A stretch of DNA of 64,000 nt from Sphaerospermopsis torques-reginae ITEP-024 (GCF_019598945.1 NZ_CP080598.1:930001-994000), one strand, 5' to 3'. Positions 8,701 to 18,116 are shown, counted from the first letter of the stretch. Program-made: numbers and translations. The notes: generated by a model from the sequence alone, not told the origin.

Positions 8701-8955
8701 ATGAGTGTGCAACTGTCTATTCCCGATTCTGTAATTGCAGCAATTCGCCTACCAGAAAAACGTATAGAACAGGAGTTATTGGTTGAATTAGCATTAGCTC
8801 TCTATAGCCAAGAACTATTATCCTTTGGTAAGGCTAGAGAGTTAGCTTCCATGGGAAAATATGAATTTGGTAAATTATTAGGAGAACGAGGAATTAATAG
8901 GCACTATGAATTGGCAGAATTGGAGGATGATTTAAACTATGCCAGTGGTCAGTAA
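8701..8955 (+). CDS. UPF0175 family antitoxin
   Basis: An 84-residue protein beginning MSVQLSIPDSVIAAIRLPE, with the UPF0175 pattern ELALALYSQELLSFGKARELA and a small helix-turn-helix-like C-terminus. In this family the protein is the antitoxin of a type II pair and probably represses its own operon. Its end overlaps the next gene by 17 bp, which supports co-translation with the DUF3368 toxin. Confidence 0.85.
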   Translation: MSVQLSIPDSVIAAIRLPEKRIEQELLVELALALYSQELLSFGKARELASMGKYEFGKLLGERGINRHYELAELEDDLNYASGQ

Positions 8956-9430
8956 TACTTCGCCATTATTGAATCTGGCAATCATAGATCAGCTAGATTT
9001 ATTACGCCAACAATTTGGCGAGATACTGATACCAAAGGCTGTATTGGAGGAATTGCGGGTAGAAGAAATACTACCAGGTTCTGATCACCTGCGAGAAGCC
9101 CTAGTTGGAGGATGGCTTCAAGTGCGGGAGGTTAATAATCCATCTTTGGTACAGCTATTACAGCGAGATTTAGACAGAGGTGAATCAGAAGCAATTGCAC
9201 TTGCATTATTGCTGGATGCAGACTGGATAATTTTAGATGAACGAGATGGGAGGAGAATTGCCAAAAGTTTTGGGTTACAAGTGACAGGAATATTAGGTGT
9301 AGTTATACGTGCATCACGTAATGGACAGATTTCTTCACTGCCATTGGTGATTAACCAGTTACGCGAAGAAGCTGGTTTTCATATTGCACCTAATTTATTA
9401 TCTCAGATTTTGAAAGAGGAGACAAAATAA
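8939..9430 (+). CDS. DUF3368 PIN-like toxin
   Basis: A 163-residue PIN-fold protein. The N-terminal strand VVSNTSPLLNLA, the acidic motif DRGESEAIALAL (near residue 80) and ILDERDGRRIA (near 99) supply the expected metal-binding acidic cluster of a ribonuclease. The overlap with the UPF0175 gene identifies it as the toxin half of a UPF0175-DUF3368 module, probably cleaving RNA. The targets are unknown. Confidence 0.85.
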   Translation: MPVVSNTSPLLNLAIIDQLDLLRQQFGEILIPKAVLEELRVEEILPGSDHLREALVGGWLQVREVNNPSLVQLLQRDLDRGESEAIALALLLDADWIILDERDGRRIAKSFGLQVTGILGVVIRASRNGQISSLPLVINQLREEAGFHIAPNLLSQILKEETK

Positions 9431-9643
9431 ATGAATTATAAATACACACTTCCAGCCGCACTGATAGGGGTATCAATTGCCCTGGTACAAACTCAAACAG
9501 CTTTTGCAATATCCAAGATCCACTCTGTACCCTGGAAGTTATTTTTCCCCCGTTTAAGGTTCATTATGGCACAAATTTTACCTTTAGGTGCTGTGGATAA
9601 TGATCTGAGTCGGTTAGTTGGTGCTGAAAATTGTGTATTTTAA
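9431..9643 (+). CDS. Small secreted hypothetical protein, possibly a truncated gene
   Basis: This 70-codon frame starts one base after the toxin stop. Residues 1-27 form a good signal peptide ending QTAFA. The remaining ~43 residues show no recognisable domain. The N-terminus resembles signal sequences of cyanobacterial secreted serine proteases, so this may be a 5' remnant fused to unrelated sequence. It overlaps the convergent Uma2 gene by 4 bp. Confidence 0.35.
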   Translation: MNYKYTLPAALIGVSIALVQTQTAFAISKIHSVPWKLFFPRLRFIMAQILPLGAVDNDLSRLVGAENCVF

Positions 9644-10215
9644 TAACAATCTAAACTCAAACTAAATCCTGGTAATATTTCTTCCCCTAATAATTCTGTG
9701 GGTAAATTGCGTAATTCTACATCTTTTCCTAAACGATAAATTTCTACCTGCTGCTGTTGAGGATTTATCAACCATGCCAGTTTTACCCCTGCATCCATAT
9801 ATTCTTGCATTTTCTGACGCAGAGTGTCTAAACTATCCGTTGCTGACCTTAATTCAATCACAAAATCCGGTGCAATAGGGGGAAATTTTCGCCTTTGTTC
9901 AGGTGTTAATGCTTCCCATCTTTCTTTTTTAATCCAAGCTGCATCAGGAGAGCGATCGCCCCCATTTGGTAACTTAAATATAGTGGAAGAACTAAAAGTA
10001 TAACCTAGTTTTGTTTGCCGATTCCAAACACCTAAATCTATAATAAATTCTGCTTCTCTATTTCCGCTTTCTCCTCCCACTGGTGGCATAATAATTAATT
10101 CTCCGGTAGATGTACGTTCAAATTGTAAATCACTGTTTTTTTGACATAATTGATAAAACTGTTCATCGCTTAAATTAACAGTATCTAAGTTTAGTTTGAA
10201 AGGACTGATAACCAT
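9640..10215 (-). CDS. Uma2 family endonuclease-like protein (DUF820)
   Basis: A 191-residue protein with the Uma2/DUF820 restriction-endonuclease-like core. SPDAAWIKKERW supplies the catalytic Asp, PDFVIELRSATDSL the Glu, and the strand VKLAWLINPQQQQVEIYR follows. Cyanobacteria carry dozens of such genes and their biological role is not established. Closely similar to the gene at 44220, and more distantly to the neighbour at 10285. Confidence 0.85.
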   Translation of the reverse strand: MVISPFKLNLDTVNLSDEQFYQLCQKNSDLQFERTSTGELIIMPPVGGESGNREAEFIIDLGVWNRQTKLGYTFSSSTIFKLPNGGDRSPDAAWIKKERWEALTPEQRRKFPPIAPDFVIELRSATDSLDTLRQKMQEYMDAGVKLAWLINPQQQQVEIYRLGKDVELRNLPTELLGEEILPGFSLSLDCY

Positions 10216-10284
10216 AAAAAATCACCTATTTGCAATACTAATTTAATTGCTTTTTAATCTGATTTAAAGTGTTTATTTTCTGTC

Positions 10285-10839
10285 TTACCCCAATAATTCA
10301 TCTACTGTAATATTAAACCCTAGTAATACAGTTTGAGTCCTCACTATTTCACCAGCAATAAACACAAGACGTTGATTCTTAGTAATTACAATAATCCAAC
10401 GATTTTCAGGAAAAACTAACCAAACTTCCTCACTTCCTGATTGCAAATATTCTTGAGATTTAGCAATCATATCTTCTGCTAAATCTGTGGGAGAAATAAT
10501 TTCTGCTACGAGGGGAAAACTTTGAGGTAAAACGTCAGGTTCACCAAACTGCTGTATCAATTCTGGAGTAAGATAAGCAACATCAGGACGACGACCTTGT
10601 TGATGAGTGCGACAGGGTGCTTCTGTATAAACTTCTCCACCTTGTTCACTAGAATCTTTATAATTTCTCCAGTAAGTAGCTAGTTTTGCTTGTACCCGAC
10701 TATGTTTCAGTGTCACTTCTTTTTTCTCCAATAATTCCCCATTTACCCATTCTGTACCCTCTGGGGAATTTTGTATCCAATTTTCTAGCGAATAATTTTT
10801 TAATACCTCTTCTTTAATTGGTGTCATTACCATAATCAT
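10285..10839 (-). CDS. Uma2 family endonuclease-like protein (DUF820)
   Basis: A 184-residue Uma2/DUF820 protein: GRRPDVAYLTPE near residue 86 and PLVAEIISPTDLAEDM near 110 form the PD-(D/E)xK-like pair. Three Met codons lie in the first six codons (MIMVMTPIKEE), so the start is uncertain by a few residues. Same strand as the Uma2 gene 70 bp downstream, but its sequence is clearly different, so this is not a recent tandem duplicate. Confidence 0.82.
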   Translation of the reverse strand: MIMVMTPIKEEVLKNYSLENWIQNSPEGTEWVNGELLEKKEVTLKHSRVQAKLATYWRNYKDSSEQGGEVYTEAPCRTHQQGRRPDVAYLTPELIQQFGEPDVLPQSFPLVAEIISPTDLAEDMIAKSQEYLQSGSEEVWLVFPENRWIIVITKNQRLVFIAGEIVRTQTVLLGFNITVDELLG

Positions 10840-10911
10840 CTATTCTCCTTTTCAACACTTTTGATATTATTGATATTATGACTCAAATATAATTTTTATA
10901 CATTTTCTCAA

Positions 10912-10960
10912 TCCAATCCTGTTCATCCTTTAATCCTGGATATCCCGATTCAGACAAATA
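10912..10960. repeat. Single copy of the 36-bp dispersed repeat
   Basis: The stretch containing catcctttaatcctggatat and gattcagacaaa matches the repeat arrayed at 51702-52500 (minus-strand orientation) and the single copies near 20833 and 20965. It lies between icd and the Uma2 gene. Confidence 0.75.
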
Positions 10961-11004
10961 GGACGGGAAAACCCGCCCCTTTAGTTAATAGTAATTAACC
11001 CAAA

Positions 11005-12426
11005 TTAACCGAAATGTTTGATAATTGCCTCAGCAAATTCTGAACATTTCAAAGGTTCTACAGGTGGTTCTATTAACCGCGCTAAGTCATAGGTAACTTC
11101 ACCATTAGCTATGGCTGCACCTAATCCTTTTTTAACCAAATCTGCGGCTTCTTGCCATCCCATATATTCTAGCATCATTACACCGGAAAGAATCACAGAA
11201 CCGGGGTTAATTTTATCTAAACCGGCGTGTTTGGGTGCTGTTCCATGAGTAGCTTCAAAAACGGCGCAGGAGTCACCAATATTTGCCCCTGGACCCATGC
11301 CTAAACCACCGACAATGGCGGCAGCAGCATCAGATAAATAATCACCATTGAGGTTCATTGTCGCCAGAATAGAATACTCATCTGGACGGGTTTGAATTTG
11401 TTGGAAAATACTATCAGCGATGCGATCATTTACCATCACTTTATTTTTCCATTTTCCATCACCATGAGTTGCCCAAATTGAGTTAAGAACTGTTTCCACT
11501 TCTTTAACAATTTGGGCTTTTTTCTCTGGGGTTAAAGCATCAAAACCAGGATCGATCATTCTGGCGTTTTCTTCTAAGGAAAGGTTGGGGTTTTTCTCCT
11601 TATTTCCTAATATCCAAGATTCCCTTTCGGTAACGCATTCATTACGAAATTCGCTGGTTGCTAATTCATAACCCCAATCTCTAAAAGCGCCTTCGGTGTA
11701 TTTCATGATGTTGCCTTTATGCACCAATGTTACTTGTTGCTTGGCTTTGGGCAGTTGTAAAGCGTGCTTGATGGCACGTCTAACTAAACGTTGTGAACCG
11801 CTTTTGCTGATGGGTTTAATTCCTATACCTGCATCGAGAGGAATTTGCTTTTTACCATGTTCTGGTGTTGCGGGAATAAGTTCATTGTTGAGGATAGAAA
11901 TGAGGCGATCGCCAATTTCACTACCTTGTTTCCATTCAATCCCCAAATAAATATCTTCCGTATTTTCCCGGTACACAATCACATCCAATTTTTCCGGGTT
12001 CTTATGAGGTGAAGGAGTTCCCGCATAGTAACGACAGGGACGCACACAGGCATAAAGGTCAAAAATTTGACGTAAAGCCACATTTAAAGACCGAATCCCA
12101 CCACCTACCGGAGTAGTCAAAGGTCCTTTAATCGCAACGCCATATTCTTTAATAGCGGTAAGAGTATCCTGGGGTAAATACTGATAAGTGCCGTATAAAT
12201 CACAAGCTTCATCACCAGCATAAACCTTAAACCAGCTAATTTTTCTTTTGCCGTTGTATGCTTTTGCTACCGCAGCATCCAGCACCTTTTCTGTAGCTGG
12301 CCAAATATCAATACCTGTGCCATCACCACGAATAAAGGGAATAATAGGATTATCAGGAACAACAGGTTCACCATTTTTGAAGGTAATTTTTTCGCCAGTT
12401 GTCGGGGGGGTAATCTTGTCGTACAT
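11005..12426 (-). CDS. icd: NADP-dependent isocitrate dehydrogenase
   Basis: A 473-residue enzyme that converts isocitrate to 2-oxoglutarate, the carbon skeleton for nitrogen assimilation in cyanobacteria. Visible are [15 protein letters not shown] at the N-terminus, [12 protein letters not shown] (substrate serine loop), [25 protein letters not shown] and the coenzyme loop [11 protein letters not shown]. Length fits bacterial NADP-ICDH. The ATG at 12426 (MYDKITPP) is preferred over an in-frame GTG three codons upstream. Confidence 0.96.
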   Translation of the reverse strand: MYDKITPPTTGEKITFKNGEPVVPDNPIIPFIRGDGTGIDIWPATEKVLDAAVAKAYNGKRKISWFKVYAGDEACDLYGTYQYLPQDTLTAIKEYGVAIKGPLTTPVGGGIRSLNVALRQIFDLYACVRPCRYYAGTPSPHKNPEKLDVIVYRENTEDIYLGIEWKQGSEIGDRLISILNNELIPATPEHGKKQIPLDAGIGIKPISKSGSQRLVRRAIKHALQLPKAKQQVTLVHKGNIMKYTEGAFRDWGYELATSEFRNECVTERESWILGNKEKNPNLSLEENARMIDPGFDALTPEKKAQIVKEVETVLNSIWATHGDGKWKNKVMVNDRIADSIFQQIQTRPDEYSILATMNLNGDYLSDAAAAIVGGLGMGPGANIGDSCAVFEATHGTAPKHAGLDKINPGSVILSGVMMLEYMGWQEAADLVKKGLGAAIANGEVTYDLARLIEPPVEPLKCSEFAEAIIKHFG

Positions 12427-12777
12427 AGTTAACACATTCCAAATAGAATAATTTCAAGGAGTCAGAAGGCAGGTGACAGGTGACAGGTGACAGGTGACAG
12501 GTGACAGGTGACAGGTGACAGGTGACAGAAGGCAAAAGTTAATATTCTCCCCCTGCTTCCCTTACTTCCCCTGCTTCCCCTGCCCTTTCTTTGAGGCGCA
12601 GATCATCCCCTGCGTTACCTGGTAAATTATTGGTAGCTCAGACGTAGATTGCAGTTAAACCGGCGCTACTTTGTCCAGTCAAAAATAGTAAACTACTTTT
12701 CGCTATCTGTGCTTCATTTTGTAGAATGCCCAATAGCTGATTCGTTTGTTCACTGAAACGCTAACACGAGTAATGGC
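12427..12777. other. Intergenic region icd-gun4
   Basis: This 351-bp divergent gap carries the tandem heptamer array at 12471-12528, pyrimidine-rich cttcccctgcttcccc tracts to about 12600, then unique sequence that should hold the gun4 promoter. No small gene is evident. Confidence 0.5.
12471..12528. repeat. Short tandem repeat, unit GGTGACA (8 copies)
   Basis: About eight perfect head-to-tail GGTGACA heptamers. The same family, in either orientation, is found at 13492-13518, 17612-17639, 44893-44932, 48394-48426 and 57685-57715, and inside cobN (61233-61262, 63922-63948). Confidence 0.95.
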
Positions 12778-13491
12778 ATGACAGACCCAATGATTGTATC
12801 AGGCACTGCTAATGACATCGACTCCCTGCGCCAAAAGTTAATCGCTGGGTCCGAAAAAGTCCAACAACAAATCATCCCACAATTAGCTAACTTGGGTAAT
12901 GAGGGTTTAGAGGTGTTGCAGGAATTTTTGTTGAAACGTCGTGACACTCCAGCAACTTGGATTGATGGTAAAGCTTACCAAGTCATCTATAATTCTGATG
13001 CACCTACGGCTAAGGAATTTCTAGAAACTCACTTTCCTGAAGGAATTGTACCTCTAAAATCAGATCGTGGGATCAGTTACAATTCTTTGCAAGAATTACT
13101 CATCAAGCAGGAGTTTCAAGCTGCTGACCTGCTGACAATTCAAAAAATGTGCGAAATGGCAGGACCCCAAGCAGTACAAAGAAAATGGTTGTATTTTACT
13201 GAAGTGGAAAATTTTCCCATTAAAGATTTACAAACAATTAATCATCTTTGGGTTGTCCACTCCGAAGGCAAGTTTGGTTTTTCTGTACAGCGAGAAATTT
13301 GGTTGGGGGTGGGTAGAAACTGGGAAACTTTATGGCCAAAAATCGGCTGGAAGGACGGTAATAAATGGACTCGCTACCCCAACGAGTTTACCTGGGATTT
13401 AAGCGCCCCTAGAGGTCATCTACCCCTTTCTAACCAACTGCGCGGGGTGCGGGTAATGGCTTCTCTTTTATCTCATCCTGCGTGGGGTTAG
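12778..13491 (+). CDS. gun4: GUN4 domain protein, magnesium chelatase activator
   Basis: A 237-residue protein with an N-terminal four-helix-type domain (residues 10-80) and a C-terminal GUN4 fold (about 85-225). The latter includes AADLLTIQKMCEMAG, the strand-loop NHLWVVHSEGKFGFSVQ and LSAPRGHLPLSNQLRG. GUN4 binds protoporphyrin IX and Mg-protoporphyrin IX and stimulates Mg-chelatase in chlorophyll synthesis. Start at 12778 is the first Met of the homologous part. Confidence 0.92.
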   Translation: MTDPMIVSGTANDIDSLRQKLIAGSEKVQQQIIPQLANLGNEGLEVLQEFLLKRRDTPATWIDGKAYQVIYNSDAPTAKEFLETHFPEGIVPLKSDRGISYNSLQELLIKQEFQAADLLTIQKMCEMAGPQAVQRKWLYFTEVENFPIKDLQTINHLWVVHSEGKFGFSVQREIWLGVGRNWETLWPKIGWKDGNKWTRYPNEFTWDLSAPRGHLPLSNQLRGVRVMASLLSHPAWG

Positions 13492-13639
13492 GTGACAGGT
13501 GACAGGTGACAGGTGACAGGGAAGAGGCAGGGGAGGCAGGGGGAGCAGGGGAAGATTAATAACCCAATGCCCAATGCCCAATGCCCAATGCCTAATGCCC
13601 AATTATCAATTATCAATTGTCAATTATCAATTATTAGAA

Positions 13640-14737
13640 ATGGCTAAAGTTGTTTTAGATAAAATTAAACGTAAATTTAACAATGTCACCGCGATTGAGG
13701 ATATCACCTTTGAAATTCCTGATGGTGAGTTTTGGGTTTTAGTTGGTCCTTCGGGGTGCGGTAAGTCTACAATTTTACGAACTATCGCAGGTTTGGAAAC
13801 TGCTACTTCTGGAAATTTGTTTATAGGCGATCGCTTGGTTAATGATATCCCAGCCAGAGCGCGTGATGTAGCAATGGTATTTCAAAATTATGCCCTTTAT
13901 CCCCATAAGACGGTAGCTCAAAATATCGCTTTTGGTTTGGAAATGCGAAAGGTGGATAAGAACACTATTCAAGAACGAGTATTAACGGTTGCGCGATCGC
14001 TGTCTTTGGAACATTTGTTAGACAGAAAACCTAAACAACTTTCTGGAGGACAACAACAACGGGTAGCATTAGGAAGAGCGATCGCCCGTCAACCACAACT
14101 ATTTCTACTTGATGAACCTTTATCTAATTTAGATGCTCAATTACGAGATGATACTAGAGCAGAATTAAAACAACTACATCAAGAATTGGGGATTACTACA
14201 ATTTATGTCACCCATGACCAAGTTGAAGCTATGACTTTGGCTGATAAAATTGTAGTTTTAAATCGGGGACGTATTCAACAAATTGGTGATCCTCAAAGTA
14301 TTTATGCTTTACCTGCTAATGAAATGGTAGCAACTTTTTTGGGTAATCCTCCCATGAATATTTTAGCGGCTATTTATAAAGGTGATCATTTTGATGTTAG
14401 TGGTCAATTATTAGCTATTCCTGAAAACATCAAAGCAGCTTTTAATTTGCATCCTGAACAAATTTGTAATTTGGGTATTCGTCCTGAACATATTAGTATT
14501 AGTAAATCAGAAATTCAACCAGAAAATTCAACCCTTGCAGTAGAAGTTAAAGTTGTTGAACCTTTGGGAAGGGAAATTTTAATTCGTGTGAGTTTACCTG
14601 GTTCTTCTGGGTTTATGAATGTTCAGGTGGGTGGGGGTTTGCGTTTACATCCCGGTGAAAAGTTGCATTTGCATTTCGATTTAAATCATTTGTTTATTTT
14701 TGATCCAGGTAGTGGAGAAAGAATTTTTCCCGTTTAA
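13640..14737 (+). CDS. ABC transporter ATP-binding protein, MalK/UgpC type
   Basis: A 365-residue ATPase of the sugar-importer class: Walker A GPSGCGKST, Q-loop VFQNYALYPHKT, signature LSGGQQQRVALGRA, Walker B LFLLDEPLSNLD, switch YVTHDQVEA. A C-terminal regulatory TOBE/OB domain follows (about 240-360, LGIRPEHI). It could energise a carbohydrate or osmolyte importer whose membrane subunits lie elsewhere. The frame is open 22 codons upstream through a CCCAATG/CAATTAT repeat, so the Met at 13640 (MAKVVLDKIKRKFNN) is used. Confidence 0.9.
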   Translation: MAKVVLDKIKRKFNNVTAIEDITFEIPDGEFWVLVGPSGCGKSTILRTIAGLETATSGNLFIGDRLVNDIPARARDVAMVFQNYALYPHKTVAQNIAFGLEMRKVDKNTIQERVLTVARSLSLEHLLDRKPKQLSGGQQQRVALGRAIARQPQLFLLDEPLSNLDAQLRDDTRAELKQLHQELGITTIYVTHDQVEAMTLADKIVVLNRGRIQQIGDPQSIYALPANEMVATFLGNPPMNILAAIYKGDHFDVSGQLLAIPENIKAAFNLHPEQICNLGIRPEHISISKSEIQPENSTLAVEVKVVEPLGREILIRVSLPGSSGFMNVQVGGGLRLHPGEKLHLHFDLNHLFIFDPGSGERIFPV

Positions 14738-14739
14738 TG

Positions 14740-14918
14740 TAGGTTGGGTTAAGCGACAGCGCAACCCAACAAGAAGTTAGATCATTTTATTTATTCATGT
14801 TTTCTCGGTGTAGTTTCCAAAATTTTCGATTAATGAACCGCAAAGTACGCAAAGTACGCAAAGTACGCAAAGTAAGAGAATGAGTAATGTTGGGTTTCCT
14901 TTTGTCAACCTAACCTAC
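14740..14918. repeat. Hairpin repeat plus GTACGCAAA tandem array
   Basis: GTTGGGTT at 14743-14750 pairs with AACCCAAC at 14763-14770, a dispersed cyanobacterial palindrome that could end transcription of the ABC gene. At 14841-14873 there are three to four copies of the nonamer CAAAGTACG. A second tgttgggttt segment follows near 14888. Confidence 0.7.
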
Positions 14919-14921
14919 TAT

Positions 14922-15767
14922 TTATTTTAATCCTGTCGCTTTGAGAATTTCTTGATCACCTTTTCTCACTATTAAAGTTGAATCCGCATTTCCATTTTCT
15001 GTAATCGGTTGTTCTATGATGTAAACATAATCTCCATTTCTCCACCCGGTAACACATTTTCCATCACGACAAGAAACTTTACCACCTGTTAATTCAATAC
15101 AGTTACTTTTTGTATCACATCCTTTATATGTCAAGTTTCCTGTATTATTAACTCCTGTCCAAGAATCACCATTACCAATAGTAATTGTCCACTCTCCGTT
15201 ACTGATGGTTTGGGTTTTATTTGCTTGAGGTTTTGTTTCTGTCTTTGTTGTTGTTTTATCTTCTAAAACCTCCATTTTAGTAATTATAGATTCTTGACGA
15301 GTTTTTCCGCAAGGTTCTGCACTTTCACAATCATTCACTGATTCTACTGTGAAACTCGCACGGACTTTTTTATTTAAAAATTTTCCTTCTTCTGCACAAA
15401 TATCAAAACTTGCCCCAAATTGATTTTCTCCACCTTTTTCATTTACTAAGGTGACATAACACATTAAATCACCATTGACTAATTCTTTAACTGTACCAAC
15501 TTGCGGTGATTTATTTTTGATATTGGTTTTGCTGACTGTTTGCGGTGTAGATTTTATTTTCTCTGGTTTATCTGTTTCTGTTTCTGTTTGATCTTCCTTT
15601 TCTGTTTCAGATGTGGGTGAATTTTCTGGTTGAGATTCTACAGTATTATTAGTTGAGTTTGCTGTGGTTGGGTTGTTTGTATTCGTTGTGTCGGTTGGTG
15701 TATTATTACAACTAACCAAAGAAATGCAAGATAGAATTAAAGTGATTATGGTGATTAATTTTTTCAT
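14922..15767 (-). CDS. Lipoprotein of unknown function
   Basis: A 281-residue protein with a lipobox: signal MKKLITIITL to SLVSC, lipidated Cys20. A Thr/Asn/Glu-rich linker follows (20-90), then two small Cys-containing regions. Eight or so cysteines (CYVT, FDICAEE, NDCESAEPCGK, KGCDTKSNCIEL, SCRDGKC) suggest disulfides outside the cytoplasm. The family is not recognised. The Met at 15767 is chosen because it gives a proper signal peptide. An upstream in-frame Met adds nine polar residues. Confidence 0.65.
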   Translation of the reverse strand: MKKLITIITLILSCISLVSCNNTPTDTTNTNNPTTANSTNNTVESQPENSPTSETEKEDQTETETDKPEKIKSTPQTVSKTNIKNKSPQVGTVKELVNGDLMCYVTLVNEKGGENQFGASFDICAEEGKFLNKKVRASFTVESVNDCESAEPCGKTRQESIITKMEVLEDKTTTKTETKPQANKTQTISNGEWTITIGNGDSWTGVNNTGNLTYKGCDTKSNCIELTGGKVSCRDGKCVTGWRNGDYVYIIEQPITENGNADSTLIVRKGDQEILKATGLK

Positions 15768-15875
15768 GGGTGGTAATTTATGAGGTTTTGTCAAAACTCA
15801 ATTAATTTTTTTGACATAATATGTTGTTTATGTCAAAGTTTAGTAGATAATACTATCAACTTATGATATTATATA

Positions 15876-16142
15876 ATGGAACTGAATACTAAACACAAAA
15901 AAACCCTTGACGCTATATTTGAAAATCCAGTGAGAGCAAACATTCCGTGGAATGATATTGAAGGAATGCTGGTAGCACTGGGAGCAGAAATAACAGAAGG
16001 TTCTGGTTCACGGGTGAGAATTGCTCTCAATGATGTAAAAGCTGTTTTTCACAGACCTCATCCTCAAAAAGAAACAGATAAAGGTGCTGTAAAATCTATG
16101 CGTCGCTTTTTATTAGAAGCAGGAGTTAGCGATGAAATATAA
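15876..16142 (+). CDS. hicA: HicA family toxin
   Basis: An 88-residue HicA-type protein. IPWNDIEGMLVALGAEITEG is the double-stranded-RNA-binding-like fold. VKAVFHRPHPQKETDKGAV carries the conserved His and Pro region. HicA cleaves mRNA under stress when not held by HicB. It overlaps the downstream hicB by 11 bp. Slightly longer than minimal HicA proteins. Confidence 0.88.
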   Translation: MELNTKHKKTLDAIFENPVRANIPWNDIEGMLVALGAEITEGSGSRVRIALNDVKAVFHRPHPQKETDKGAVKSMRRFLLEAGVSDEI

Positions 16143-16473
16143 AGGTTATGAAGCAATAGTTGAATTTGACGAAGAAGCTGATATTTTTCATGGTGAAGTT
16201 ATTAATATTAGAGATGTGATTACATTTCAAGGTAGCAGCGTGGAAGAGTTGAAACAAGCTTTTCACGATTCTGTGGATGATTATTTAGAATTTTGCAAAG
16301 AACGTGGTGAAGAACCTGAGCAACCATTTTCAGGTAAATTAATGGTGAGAATTAATCCCCAATTACACCAAAGAATTGCAAATCGAGCTAAACAAGAAGG
16401 TAAAAGTTTAAATTCTTGGATAGAAAAATGCTTGTCTGAGTATACAAGTAAATCTGGTTATATTCAAAGTTAA
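16132..16473 (+). CDS. hicB: HicB family antitoxin
   Basis: A 113-residue HicB: N-terminal partial RNase H-like domain (KYKGYEAIVEFDEEADIFHG, VITFQGSSVEELKQAF) and a C-terminal ribbon-helix-helix DNA-binding part (GKLMVRINPQLHQRIANRA, SLNSWIEKCL). It neutralises HicA and probably autoregulates the operon. A hairpin follows at 16488-16507. Confidence 0.9.
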   Translation: MKYKGYEAIVEFDEEADIFHGEVINIRDVITFQGSSVEELKQAFHDSVDDYLEFCKERGEEPEQPFSGKLMVRINPQLHQRIANRAKQEGKSLNSWIEKCLSEYTSKSGYIQS

Positions 16474-16487
16474 AAATCAGTTAAAAA

Positions 16488-16507
16488 TCACCCACATTTA
16501 TGGGTGA
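16488..16507. terminator. Hairpin between convergent hicB and mtnA
   Basis: TCACCCA, loop of six, TGGGTGA. A-rich on the left and T/A-rich on the right, so it may act in both directions. The stem is short (7 bp). Confidence 0.45.
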
Positions 16508-16515
16508 GTTAATAA

Positions 16516-17553
16516 TTAAGAATGATTATGGCACTTTACCAAATCCCCTGGAGCAAAAGCACCATTTTCTGTAATAATGGCTGTAATTAACTTTGCGGGA
16601 GTAACATCAAAAGCAGGGTTATAAAATTCTACTCCTGAAGGTGTCAAAACAGTATCACCAACTTGATAAACTTCTGAAGGATGACGTTCTTCAATAGGAA
16701 TTTGACTACCATTAGCTAAGGTAAAATCAATGGTAGAAATCGGTGCAGCGACAAAGAACGGAATATTATGAGCTTTAGCAACAATGGCTAAACTGTAAGT
16801 ACCGATTTTATTAGCAGTATCTCCATTGGCAGCTATTCTATCAGCACCGACAACCACCGCATCAATTAAACCTTGTTGCATACAATGGGCGGCCATATTA
16901 TCAGTAATAACTGTAACGGGAATTCCTTCTTGTACACATTCCCAAGCGGTTAGTTTTGCACCTTGTAAACGAGGACGGGTTTCATCTGCAAATACTCGTG
17001 TGAGTCTTCCTTCTCTCCAAGCAGAACGCACTACACCTAAAGCAGTACCATAACCAGCGGTTGCTAAAGCACCAGCATTACAGTGAGTTAATATGATTAA
17101 TTTTTCGGGTGTTTTGGGTAAAACATTTAAACCGTGATCACCTATTTTTTCACAGGTTTGGATATCTTCAGCGTTGATAGTTTGGGCAGTTTCTAGGAGA
17201 TTTTGTTTAATTTCTGGGATAGTTCCCAAAGTTTCATAAGCAGTTTTCATCATTCTCCCAATTGCCCAAAATAAGTTTACCGCAGTGGGACGGGTAGAAC
17301 GCAATAACTGGGCGACTTGTTCTAAACGGTTTAAAAATTCCGTGCGATCGCTCGTTTCAATTTCTCTTGCACCCAAATACATTCCGTAAGCAGCCGCAAC
17401 ACCAATAGCCGGCGCACCTCTAACTATCATAGTTATAATGGCCTCGGCCATGTCTTCGCTACGATTAATTTCTACCACTGCATACTCATTTGGTAAACGG
17501 GTTTGATCTATGAGTAAAACTGAGTTATTCTGCCAAACAACGGGATAAAGCAT
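16516..17553 (-). CDS. mtnA: S-methyl-5-thioribose-1-phosphate isomerase
   Basis: A 345-residue enzyme of the methionine salvage pathway that isomerises MTR-1-P to methylthioribulose-1-P. The catalytic Cys lies in [19 protein letters not shown] and the catalytic Asp in [31 protein letters not shown] lies near residue 50. The frame continues 20 codons upstream through a repeat ([11 protein letters not shown]), so the Met at 17553 is used. Confidence 0.95.
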   Translation of the reverse strand: MLYPVVWQNNSVLLIDQTRLPNEYAVVEINRSEDMAEAIITMIVRGAPAIGVAAAYGMYLGAREIETSDRTEFLNRLEQVAQLLRSTRPTAVNLFWAIGRMMKTAYETLGTIPEIKQNLLETAQTINAEDIQTCEKIGDHGLNVLPKTPEKLIILTHCNAGALATAGYGTALGVVRSAWREGRLTRVFADETRPRLQGAKLTAWECVQEGIPVTVITDNMAAHCMQQGLIDAVVVGADRIAANGDTANKIGTYSLAIVAKAHNIPFFVAAPISTIDFTLANGSQIPIEERHPSEVYQVGDTVLTPSGVEFYNPAFDVTPAKLITAIITENGAFAPGDLVKCHNHS

Positions 17554-18116
17554 AAATTGGTAATGGGTAATGGGTAATTGGTGATTGGTAATAGCAAAAC
17601 TGTCACCTATCACCTGTCACCTGTCACCTGTCACCTAACATTGTGGAAAATAAAGAATCATCATAGCAACATTGGGTTGATTATGAGCGATCGCAAATAT
17701 TTTTTACCATCTGCGTTTTTTGCTTAACAATTTTTAACATGATTTTGACCCAAAAATCCCAAAAAAGTTTCAACACTCGTTTTTACCCTCAAATTATTGA
17801 GAATGGTTGCGAATGACTCAACGTAATTTCAAGGGTCTTGACTTCTGACAGGGTTGTGTTATGATAGTCTTGAAGATAATCCAAGGGTTTTATATACCCA
17901 AAAACTGAAATTTCCACTGGATCAGATTTTTTATTGGAATTTATAATATAGAATAGAAAACGCAGATGAACGCAGATAAACGCAGATAAATTTTTCAGCT
18001 TTCATCTGAATAAATGGGATATTTGATTTAAATTAATAGGGGCTGGTAATAGGTAATAGGTAATAGTAAAACTGTCCCCAGTCCCCAATCACCAATCACC
18101 AATCACCAATCACCCA
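17554..18116. other. Intergenic region rich in repeats
   Basis: This 563-bp gap holds a CACCTGT heptamer array (17612-17639), the antiporter 3' relic (17635-17697), an acgcagataa repeat (17960-17990), a TAATAGG repeat (18047-18066) and a CACCAAT array (18081-18115). No gene is evident between them. Confidence 0.6.
17635..17697 (-). pseudogene. 3' relic of a second antiporter gene copy
   Basis: The reverse strand reads AIAHNQPNVAMMILYFPQC then stop. That matches the last residues of the complete antiporter at 18117-20138 (AIAHHHPKVAMMILYFPQ). Only about 60 bp remain, immediately next to a heptamer repeat array. It looks like the tail of a lost tandem paralogue or a partial duplication. Confidence 0.75.
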
